Position numbers and translations under genes: made by a program. Shown here one piece after another: positions 35,620 through 43,631 of a stretch of DNA of 64,000 bases. The notes under the pieces are model-generated. The model did not search any database, was not told where the DNA came from, and saw nothing but the letters and a program-made list of their open reading frames with translations. Source of the stretch: Bradyrhizobium tropiciagri (GTDB taxonomy: Bacteria > Pseudomonadota > Alphaproteobacteria > Rhizobiales > Xanthobacteraceae); assembly GCF_001189845.1 (NCBI RefSeq), contig NZ_LFLZ01000001.1, positions 248,001 to 312,000 of the forward strand. Reading direction: 5' to 3'. The first letter of the stretch is position 1; every line of letters begins with the position of its first letter.

Positions 35620-36609
35620 ATGTCTGATCTGACGTCTTTCAAACGGGGACTTTCGCGCCAGCAAATCGCTGGGTTGAAGCAGCTTTCTGATAGCTCAACC
35701 GACAATTGGTGGAAGGAGTTGCTGGAGACGAACGATCTTCTGCTAGCGGTCAGAGGCGGATACCTCAACGCATATATCAAAGGTCAAAGCGTCCTCAGGA
35801 TCGGGTTCGAGAAGAAGGCCGTGGAAGTCGTCCAGCCCCGTCTTGCGATACACTATAAATACCTGGTGAAACCAGAGCTCGAAAACAAGGATCCATACAT
35901 CTCGTTCGACGGAAGAGCGTTCGATCTCGACCCGACTGCCATTGTAAATACTCAATTCAAATCCAGGCTTACCCTGCCGCAGCTTATCAAGACCGCCGCC
36001 CGGTTTGCCGGCGCCGAAAAGAGCGGTGTGCACAAAATTGCGAGGAAGGAGCCAAAGGTTGTCGACCTCGAAATTGCCTTCACAAGAGCAACAGACAACG
36101 GCGACCTGTCCGCCCCGCGGATGGATCTCGCGGTACTGATACCAGGCGCGGGCGGAACAGAGCTGGCTTTCTGTGAAGCAAAGTGCGCTGACAACGGCGA
36201 GCTATGGAATCTGGAGAAGCGAGGGAAGGGGGAATCTAATGCAGCGTCCTTCCCGCGCAGCACTGCCGTCGTGGCTCAAATAAAGAAGTATGAGCAATTC
36301 ATACAGAACAAGGACAATGAGAAGGGCCTGATTGATGCCTACGTCAAGGTTTGCAGAACGTTGGTGGAGATCGGTAGTCAAAGCGCCACCAGAACCGTAG
36401 ACGATCTTGTCAAGCAAGTCGCGGACGGACGATCGCGGCTATCGATCCATCCTCATGTGTATCTACTGATTTACGGCTTCGACCGGGACCAGCGGGACGG
36501 GCGGCTTGCGAAAAGGCAGAAGGAGCTGCGCGATCAAGGGCTGAAGATAATTGCCAAGGGTAATCCCGGAGAGTTTCAACTGGCAAATGACATATTGCGT
36601 GCAAACTAG
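35620..36609 (+). CDS. Hypothetical protein with a PD-(D/E)XK-like nuclease motif
   Basis: A 329-residue protein without a named family. Residues 146-190 read DLEIAF, then RMDLAVL, then FCEAK, giving E151, D169, E186 and K188 in the order and spacing of a PD-(D/E)XK core. The C-terminal region (PHVYLLIYGFDRDQ) is strand-rich. The ATG at 35620 is preferred over an upstream start because the 35 extra residues would be unrelated and overlap the glycosylase 3' end. It follows the glycosylase by 58 bases and could share its transcript. A nuclease role is inference. Confidence 0.6.
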   Translation: MSDLTSFKRGLSRQQIAGLKQLSDSSTDNWWKELLETNDLLLAVRGGYLNAYIKGQSVLRIGFEKKAVEVVQPRLAIHYKYLVKPELENKDPYISFDGRAFDLDPTAIVNTQFKSRLTLPQLIKTAARFAGAEKSGVHKIARKEPKVVDLEIAFTRATDNGDLSAPRMDLAVLIPGAGGTELAFCEAKCADNGELWNLEKRGKGESNAASFPRSTAVVAQIKKYEQFIQNKDNEKGLIDAYVKVCRTLVEIGSQSATRTVDDLVKQVADGRSRLSIHPHVYLLIYGFDRDQRDGRLAKRQKELRDQGLKIIAKGNPGEFQLANDILRAN

Positions 36610-36642
36610 AGCGGACTTCATCGGACCAATGTGTGCGGACTC

Positions 36643-38799
36643 TCAAGCCGCTTCTGCGCTCTGAGCCAATTCCTCGTGTCGCTTTCGGTTGATCAGGTTC
36701 AGCAGGTGAACGGAAGCGCGCGCGTCGCAGAGGGCCCGATGATGATTATCGAGTTCGATGCCGTAGATTTCGCAGAGCTTCCCGAGCCCGTAGGACTTGT
36801 GTCCCGGATAGCGCCGGCGCATTCCCGCGCATGTGCAGAGCTTGGGAAACCGGAAACGACGCTCCAGCCGCTCATACTCGTACGCGATGAAGCCGTAGTC
36901 GAAATTGACATTGTGGGCGACAAAGATGCCGTCACCCATGAATCCCATGAAGCTCTCCGCCACGTCCGCGAACACGGGCGCGTCCCGCACCATCTCGTTG
37001 GTTATGCCGGTCAGCTGAACGATTTTGGCCGGGATCGGACGCTGCGGATTGAGCAACGTATGCCATTCGTCGACGACCTCGTGATTGCGAACCTTCACGG
37101 CGCCGATCTCCGTGATGCGGTCGCCGTTCGACCAGGCACCGGTGGTCTCGATGTCGACCACGACATAGTCCTGTTCGGGATCGAAGCGGTAGTCGACCCG
37201 ACCGATCTCGGCGACGATGCCGGCGGCGCCGAGCTGGCGCAGGCGGGTCAGCTGGTTGCGCCGGATGACGTCTCCTTCCGCCTTGATCTCCATGAATGAT
37301 GCTTTGCCGTCGCGCACGACCATCAGATCGGGGAAGCCATCCCTCATGCTGCGGAAGTCATCGCACATCGAGCGGACGACACGGGCAATGCCGGTGGGGT
37401 TGGTGCCTTCGAGCAGCGCGCGGAGCGCTTCCACTTGCACATGATCCCAGGCAAAAATCCCGTTGGGCCGTCCCCACCTCGCGGCGATGGTCCGGAGAAT
37501 GATCGCAAGCGCCTTGCCGGATTCAATTGCCTCCAGCTTTGCATCGATCGACGGTGCGAACAGCCGGTGGAAGCTGCGGTCCTTCAGGCAATGCGGCACC
37601 CAGTCGAAACCGCTGGCCAGTTGGGTGGTCTCGAACAGCTCGTCCCAGAACAGAAGGCCGAAAAGGGTGTGCCACAGCACGTTCTCTGCATAGAATACAC
37701 GGGAGCCCTCGCGCCGCAGGACGCCGGCCACGCCCGCTTCCGGGTTTCCGCGGTACGTGTCGTCGACCGTAATGGCGCGGCCCGATCGCAGGAGTTCGGT
37801 GTAGAGCCCCGTGCGCCGTCCTCCGAACTTGCGCGCGTAGAAGTCCGTGGCAAAGAGGTGCTCGGCATCGCTCGCAGGATCGTCGATCATACGCTGCAAC
37901 AGTTCTTCGGCTTCGAGGCGTTCTCCCTCGCTGTAGAGCAGGCGCACCAGGCGTTCACTACAGTCGGGAGAGGAGCCCGCGCGATAGAGCTGGCGGGCGA
38001 GGGCACTCTCGTTGCTTTTTTCGAAAAACAGACCGGCCTGATGTGCCGCACGACTACGAAGATCAGCAGCGTAGTCCGTCGCGCAAGCGGGTCCCCCGAG
38101 CACCTCAACGGCAGCTTGCCGATAAACTGCTTCAGATTTTATATCGAGGCGATCCAGGAGCTGACTGTAGTAGAACGACGCCGTTGCCTCATCGCCGTCA
38201 GTGAACCGTGCGTTGAAGGACGTCTCACGGTTGGTGCGGAGAATGCCGAGGTCGCGCAGCGCAAAGTTCTTGAGGTCGATCTCGGTCTTGCCGAAGTAGA
38301 GGTAGAGAAGGAATTCGATGGGGCGCGTTCCGTCGAGCGCGATGAATTTGTGCCCGCCGCAGTGCTGCGTAGCAACCGAAAAGGGAATTTGCGCGAGATA
38401 GTACTCGACGAATTTTGGCTTCGACCATGACTTCCGGACGTCTCCGCGTCCGGCCGCTTGCGCTCCTGTCATCAGGATATCCCTGGGAAGACAGGTAACG
38501 AACGTCGGGTAGTCGGATTCCGTGAGCGTGCGAGCGTGGCCGGCTGCCATCAATTCAGCGGCTGCAAGTTCAAGATCGGTGATCTCCGGATAACTGAAGA
38601 GCGATCGGTTGAAGATCGCGCCGCGCCTGTTCACCATTCGAATGAGCAGGCACCGCGCATCTCGCGAAAGGCTGCCGAAGCGCGTGATGAACGCGCGGTG
38701 CTCGTCGCCGAGGATCGAACCGTAGGTCTTTTGCACGAACTCCAGCATCTCGACGAAGTGGTCGAGATAGTAGTAAGCGGGCAGCATCGGCAGCTTCAT
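36643..38799 (-). CDS. FAN1-like VRR-NUC nuclease fused to a DEDDh 3'-5' exonuclease
   Basis: A 718-residue fusion. The N terminus (YYLDHFVEMLEFV; LLIRMVNRRGAIF) matches bacterial FAN1 nucleases acting on interstrand crosslinks and flaps. The VRR-NUC core is GFPDLMVV (488-495), MEIKAEGD (503-510) and Q516. From about residue 545 a DnaQ-like domain follows with D549 and E551 in DIETTG, D634 in NFDYGF, and H687 and D692 in NHHRALCD, all five DEDDh residues. It would cut branched or crosslinked DNA and trim 3' ends. Convergent with the gene at 35620. Confidence 0.88.
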   Translation of the reverse strand: MKLPMLPAYYYLDHFVEMLEFVQKTYGSILGDEHRAFITRFGSLSRDARCLLIRMVNRRGAIFNRSLFSYPEITDLELAAAELMAAGHARTLTESDYPTFVTCLPRDILMTGAQAAGRGDVRKSWSKPKFVEYYLAQIPFSVATQHCGGHKFIALDGTRPIEFLLYLYFGKTEIDLKNFALRDLGILRTNRETSFNARFTDGDEATASFYYSQLLDRLDIKSEAVYRQAAVEVLGGPACATDYAADLRSRAAHQAGLFFEKSNESALARQLYRAGSSPDCSERLVRLLYSEGERLEAEELLQRMIDDPASDAEHLFATDFYARKFGGRRTGLYTELLRSGRAITVDDTYRGNPEAGVAGVLRREGSRVFYAENVLWHTLFGLLFWDELFETTQLASGFDWVPHCLKDRSFHRLFAPSIDAKLEAIESGKALAIILRTIAARWGRPNGIFAWDHVQVEALRALLEGTNPTGIARVVRSMCDDFRSMRDGFPDLMVVRDGKASFMEIKAEGDVIRRNQLTRLRQLGAAGIVAEIGRVDYRFDPEQDYVVVDIETTGAWSNGDRITEIGAVKVRNHEVVDEWHTLLNPQRPIPAKIVQLTGITNEMVRDAPVFADVAESFMGFMGDGIFVAHNVNFDYGFIAYEYERLERRFRFPKLCTCAGMRRRYPGHKSYGLGKLCEIYGIELDNHHRALCDARASVHLLNLINRKRHEELAQSAEAA

Positions 38800-39029
38800 C
38801 CGCGCTCGCTCCGCCGGGCGGACCCGTGTCTCGACAGGGTCTCGTGAGCCGCATGAGGTCCGGGCACAACGAAAAGTCCCCGGAGCGCTGAGGTGGCGGT
38901 TTTGGCAAGCCGACTCATGTTCCAGTTTTGTTCTTGTTGTCGCGATTTGTCAATAGCGCCGGCGGAAGGCGGCGCGCTCATTAGTGGTGATGACGGAAAA
39001 TCGGGAAAGAGGGAGAGCCGTCGTGCATC

Positions 39030-40409
39030 TCAGCTCTGTGGTGGTGGTTCCGCCTCAGCCGTCTCGTCTTTCGCTGGAGGGGCATCGCTTGCCGTCAGAA
39101 GTCCAGCCTGGATCGCCCACTCCAGCATGCCTGTTGACTTCGCGACCTCGTTCTCCTCGTCGATCGACCAGAGTTGCAGGCGAGGGGGCGACGAGTAAGC
39201 GTAGTAGCCGCCTCCGTATTCGTTGTCGGAGTCCTTTGGAGGTTCGACGAAACCAAGCTTTGCGGATCTCGCCGAAAGATCGAGAAACTCCGGGCTGGTG
39301 AGAGCATCGATCTGCCGGATACGTCGTCGAATCCATACTGAAATGCTCCCTGTGAGACTCTCCATCTCCGCGGTGGGGTGCTCCAGATGCGCAAGCACCG
39401 CGGTGAGCTTTGATCGCTCGAGAAGTTGCTCATGAATTGCATCGACGAACTCGAGGCGTCGCTTTTCGCGGGCATTGAAGGCCTCCTCTCGTCTGCGGCG
39501 GTCTTCCGCTTCACGTCGCCGGCGCTCGCTCTCTTCGGCGGCTCGCCGGCGTTCCCTGAGCAGCGCTCCGTGTTCGGCAAGGCCAGCGACAATCTCGGGC
39601 AGCATGGCTTCGACTTTTTGCGTCTTGCCGTCTGACCAGGTGCGGCGAAGTCCTGACCACAAATTGGCTTGAATGACGATGGCCAGCCGGCCGGACGGAG
39701 AATGATCGTATTTCGGCCAGGGATCCCTCGAATTGCCCCAACGAAGACTATCTTCCTTCCGCTTCAGCTCGGCTGTAGTCGGTTCGTGCGGTGTCTTGCG
39801 CGGCCGCTCTTCAATTCCAAAGACGATCGACACGTCATCGATCGCGAGCTCGAGTGCGGTCTCACTGGCAGCGGGGCGAAATCCTTCGGTTTCGGCGAGG
39901 GCGAAAAGCCGGGCCAGAAGCTGAAGAGCCCGGTCGACTGAGCCAGGCGCGATCTTCAGCGAGACTATGCCGCGCCCCTGGGCGTTCGTGAAACCCTCCG
40001 CGTCGGGGCGGGCCCTGGAAATTGCCCGCCGCGTCGCTGCCAGGATAGGGGGCTCCTTCACCGCAGAGCCGGTCGCGCCTTCTGCAACAGCAGGTTCAGC
40101 CTTCATCAGCCTCTCCCGGGCTTCCGTCCCTGCCTTGCTCACCTGTTCCGGCAGGTCTGGTGCGCTGGCGCCCGAGATGCGCACCTGGTCAAGTCTTGCG
40201 TCGGTCAGCTTCGGCAAGGACACCCGGCGAACGGGTTTCTTATGCTCGAGCTTCGCCCAGTATCCTCGTTCGGGAGTAGGAATCTTGTGGCGGTTGCATG
40301 TCTTCTTGAGAGCAGTGCTGGTCACGCCATACTCGACGGATACCTTTGTCATCGGCCTTGACCAGACTTGTTCATATAGCTCTGCACGAGAAATCGTACG
40401 CACCCACAC
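39030..40409 (-). CDS. Hypothetical protein with N-terminal HTH and coiled coil
   Basis: A 459-residue protein of unknown function. An N-terminal segment (MTKVSVEYGVTSTALKKTCN, then RGYWAKL) resembles a helix-turn-helix. A long charged coiled coil rich in E and R follows at about residues 285-330, and the C terminus is low-complexity. The start appears to be GTG at 40409. It lies upstream of and in the same direction as the FAN1 fusion, 230 bases away. DNA binding is inference. Confidence 0.6.
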   Translation of the reverse strand: MWVRTISRAELYEQVWSRPMTKVSVEYGVTSTALKKTCNRHKIPTPERGYWAKLEHKKPVRRVSLPKLTDARLDQVRISGASAPDLPEQVSKAGTEARERLMKAEPAVAEGATGSAVKEPPILAATRRAISRARPDAEGFTNAQGRGIVSLKIAPGSVDRALQLLARLFALAETEGFRPAASETALELAIDDVSIVFGIEERPRKTPHEPTTAELKRKEDSLRWGNSRDPWPKYDHSPSGRLAIVIQANLWSGLRRTWSDGKTQKVEAMLPEIVAGLAEHGALLRERRRAAEESERRRREAEDRRRREEAFNAREKRRLEFVDAIHEQLLERSKLTAVLAHLEHPTAEMESLTGSISVWIRRRIRQIDALTSPEFLDLSARSAKLGFVEPPKDSDNEYGGGYYAYSSPPRLQLWSIDEENEVAKSTGMLEWAIQAGLLTASDAPPAKDETAEAEPPPQS

Positions 40410-40521
40410 CTCATAAAGCCTGCGGAAATTACGCGCTGAGGATTAGCACAGCCCTTGTGACTGAGTACACCTTGACGGCGAGTAGCATTTGAATTTCAAT
40501 CTGATAACAACTGGAGGGCAA

Positions 40522-42204
40522 ATGATCAATTTGAAGCGCACTCTGGCAATTTCGGTCATCGCTGCGTTGCTGGCTGCGCTGATGTGTGCTTGTGCACCGG
40601 CCAATGCAGCCACTATCAGCGCTCCCGGATTTCATGTCTCGGCATACAACAAGAACAACAAGGTGGACGCGTACTGGCCGAGCGATCCGGTAAAGTGCGA
40701 TCTGGTGCTTGATGGCGAAATCGTCGAGGGAGATGCCGCCTCGCTGAAGCGAGATTTTGAAAAAATTGTTGGCACGTTCAATTCGTTCAGCTTTTTTCTC
40801 TGCCTTCGCAGTGGCGGGGGAAGTACGAGCGAGGCTCTCAAAATTGCCGAGTTTGTCCTGGAAACTCAGCGTCCTTCGATAGCAACCGTTGTCGAGGATG
40901 GGCAGACTTGTGCTTCAGCTTGCGCGCTGGTCTTTCTGGCTGGGAATGCTCCCGCCAGGAAGGGCGCATGGCCGCAGCGATTCCTTCATCCTCGCGCCAG
41001 GCTTTTATTTCATTCCTCGCGCGTCAATCTGGACAAATATTCTGACGACGCATTGCTACTCTATTTAACGGCGGCCGCTTCCCAGAAGAACCTGAAAGAG
41101 ACGGTGACCGGCCTTTACAAGAGCGGACTGCGAGACGTTCAATCAATTATGAGCACCTTTAAAAAGGAGGTCTATGAGACGGAAAATTTGAGCGGACCCT
41201 GGGTGCCACCAAGTCTGTTTCTCGAAATGTTTTCACAGGATCCCGAGGAGTGGGTTTGTGTGGATACCATTGACGCGATTGGTAGATGGAACATCCAGGC
41301 ATTTGGATATTCGCCGCCAAAAGCGTTATCGAGCCAGAACTACTTGAACGTTTGCCATAGCGCGTACAATTGGCGGTTGGACAGATTTGTTGCAGACGAC
41401 GATAGCAACGACAACGATGCTGGCAAGATCGCAGTCAAGACCGTCAAACCAAAAAAGCAAAAAAATCAGGATCCGGAATTTGACGTTCAGTATCGTCTGC
41501 CCTACCAGGCTCCGCTTCTGCCCTTGACCTGTTCGATCAAAGTCAGATACGGCGACAGTGGTGTACTCGATCAGGAGGCGGATTTAGAAGTATCATTTGA
41601 AGGCGGAACAGCGCTCGTCTCCAGGCTGAATTCTACCGCATTTTTCAGTGCAGAAAAACTTCTGTGGGACTTTGGAAACGAGGAGCCAGCCAAAGCCGAT
41701 GCAGGCGCAGAGAAGTCCTTCGCGAGCTATCCGAACAGTCAGATGAATGGTTGCACGTTCAAAAACATCAAAGGCGTAGATGAAAAAGCCTGTCAGTCGG
41801 CATGTTCGCGGGACGCCATGTGTGCCGCCTATAGCCACAGCAAGCTGACATCGCTCTGCGAGCTTAAGCATACGCTCACCGCTCGGCGGCTTGATCCAAC
41901 GCGGACTTCCGGAGTGCCGTCCGAGGTAAAGTCGATTGAATCCTCACGGGAAGTCCGGATGAAATTCAAAACCCTTGAAGATGGCAAGCGCCTGCGCGGC
42001 AGCGTAATCAGTTCGGTAAAGATCAATGACGATAGCGGAAACCAAGGTGAATTGTGTTCCAGCAGCTGCCAGCTTGATAGCTCCTGCCTTGCGGCCGATA
42101 TCGAGTCGGGCTCCAGCCTTTGCCGGAAGTTGTCGTCCGTGGATGGACTGACAGCGGCGCCCGCCAACCAGGCAGTGGACACCTACGTCAAATCACAGCA
42201 ATGA
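40522..42204 (+). CDS. Exported ClpP-fold protein with PAN/apple domain, copy 1
   Basis: A 560-residue exported protein. After a signal peptide (cleavage near APANA) comes a ClpP/crotonase-like domain of the COG3904 type: FLCLRSGGG, then GQTCASACALVFLAG with the likely nucleophile serine, and FLHPRARLLFHSS with a candidate histidine. The C-terminal 180 residues are cysteine-rich, with a PAN/apple pattern (NGCTFKNI, KACQSACSRDAMCAAYSHS, LCELKHTL). PAN domains bind proteins or sugars. GGAGGG stands 4-5 bases before the ATG. It has a paralogue at 43628-45328. Confidence 0.75.
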   Translation: MINLKRTLAISVIAALLAALMCACAPANAATISAPGFHVSAYNKNNKVDAYWPSDPVKCDLVLDGEIVEGDAASLKRDFEKIVGTFNSFSFFLCLRSGGGSTSEALKIAEFVLETQRPSIATVVEDGQTCASACALVFLAGNAPARKGAWPQRFLHPRARLLFHSSRVNLDKYSDDALLLYLTAAASQKNLKETVTGLYKSGLRDVQSIMSTFKKEVYETENLSGPWVPPSLFLEMFSQDPEEWVCVDTIDAIGRWNIQAFGYSPPKALSSQNYLNVCHSAYNWRLDRFVADDDSNDNDAGKIAVKTVKPKKQKNQDPEFDVQYRLPYQAPLLPLTCSIKVRYGDSGVLDQEADLEVSFEGGTALVSRLNSTAFFSAEKLLWDFGNEEPAKADAGAEKSFASYPNSQMNGCTFKNIKGVDEKACQSACSRDAMCAAYSHSKLTSLCELKHTLTARRLDPTRTSGVPSEVKSIESSREVRMKFKTLEDGKRLRGSVISSVKINDDSGNQGELCSSSCQLDSSCLAADIESGSSLCRKLSSVDGLTAAPANQAVDTYVKSQQ

Positions 42205-42578
42205 TTTGATTGGCATCAGCTTCCTGAAAGGAGCGCGCCCTAAAGCAGGCAGATCGCGATGAGCGTACGGCGAAGCTACGGTCGCCAAGTCAGGGTGGTA
42301 CTCAAGCTATCCACATTAGAGTAGGTTGCTACTGCGGCGATCACGACGACCATAGCCCCCTACAACTGGCCCGCCGCCCTTGGTCGAGTTTAGGGTCGGG
42401 AGAATTGATCGTCGGCAAGCCGGGCAGCTCCAGAGGTGTCGTTCGAGTAAACCGGACCGTCATCCTTAAGTCGGAACCTTGGCATCGCGTTCTCGATTGC
42501 GCTTTAGATATTTCCGAGATCGCGGAGCAGTCCTGCAGAAAATTATACATGTATCGCTAGAAATAGAATAAATGGCAC
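42205..42578. other. Convergent intergenic region
   Basis: About 370 bases between two converging genes with no supported coding frame and no obvious repeat or hairpin. Confidence 0.4.
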
Positions 42579-43631
42579 CTATTGGGCCAATGCCCATGCG
42601 CCGCTGTCGAAAGTGACAAGTGTCCAGGTGCGCTCTTTATGCAAAGATCTAGCCACTGCAACCTCCGTTGCTTCGCGGAGCGCTTTCCGAAAGGAAATAC
42701 TTCCTGGTTGCTCCTTCTGAAGTATCGAGGGAATCAATTGCTCGAGCATCCTGCCGGCATCGAGGGCATTTGGCCCCAGTTGATTGGGTAAAGTATGCTT
42801 CGCGAAGATCGTGAAAATGATATCCGGAGTTGCTGGAAAAATCGCATTTGCAGCATCCTGCGCGGGGATATCGACGACGTGGTCGGCGGCTGATCCATGT
42901 GTATGATAAATCAGGCCGTTATATCCAAGCTGGCGCAGCATTCGTTGTACGGTTACGGCAGAAGCGCCGGTTGCAGCGATGAGCAAAGCATCAGTCTCGG
43001 CATTGATAAACCTTCCGACGGGAATATCGACGGATGAACCGCCACGAGTGAAACGTTGCACCGCGCTTAGCTGAAGACCATACTTCACCTCAGCATCTTG
43101 AAGTGCATTAAGCCATAAATCTCCCCACGCATCAGAATAGCCCAGGAATCCGATGCGCTTAATCGCATGCGATTTCATGTGCTCAAACACTGCATCGGGC
43201 AGCGAATGCGGTGCATCAGAAGTAGTGGGTGAGTCGAAGCCTGCCGAAGTAACTGCGCCGATGACCAGATGGGCGACGTTATTCTCGCGAGCAACGCCGT
43301 CGATAGCGAGCCGCTCATTCGGCGATAATGAGCCTGATACAAGCGCATCCACATTATGCTCAGCAACAAGGCGCTTGGCCTGGATAGCAGCTTTCCCGGG
43401 ATCGCCCTGATCGTCGTATCGAATCAAGGTGATTTTCTCGCCGCCTATCGTCTTGGGCCAGTCTTCGAGGCCGTATGTGGAGCTCCAGATCGCCGACGGA
43501 CCCGTGGAAGACAAGATCACTCCAATCAATACGTCGCCTCGCGCCGGTGACGTTGCGACTGATGTCAAAGCCAGCAGCATGCCCATCCGGAAAACCAGAC
43601 GTATTTTCTTTATCAGAAATATGTGGCTCAC
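42579..43631 (-). CDS. Orphan periplasmic binding protein (Peripla_BP_6 family)
   Basis: A 350-residue exported binding protein related to the 4522 protein: LIGVILSSTGPSAIWSS after a signal peptide of about 32 residues, then a two-lobed periplasmic-binding pattern. No permease or ATPase gene is near it, so it may not serve transport. Its ATG overlaps the stop of the ClpP-fold/PAN gene (ATGA), so the two are translated together. A sensing or presentation role for the ligand is inference. Confidence 0.82.
   Translation of the reverse strand: MSHIFLIKKIRLVFRMGMLLALTSVATSPARGDVLIGVILSSTGPSAIWSSTYGLEDWPKTIGGEKITLIRYDDQGDPGKAAIQAKRLVAEHNVDALVSGSLSPNERLAIDGVARENNVAHLVIGAVTSAGFDSPTTSDAPHSLPDAVFEHMKSHAIKRIGFLGYSDAWGDLWLNALQDAEVKYGLQLSAVQRFTRGGSSVDIPVGRFINAETDALLIAATGASAVTVQRMLRQLGYNGLIYHTHGSAADHVVDIPAQDAANAIFPATPDIIFTIFAKHTLPNQLGPNALDAGRMLEQLIPSILQKEQPGSISFRKALREATEVAVARSLHKERTWTLVTFDSGAWALAQ

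Noticed and set aside
37435..38430. Plus-strand frame of 331 residues
   Set aside because: Antisense to the FAN1-DnaQ fusion with complete active-site motifs; no protein features of its own.
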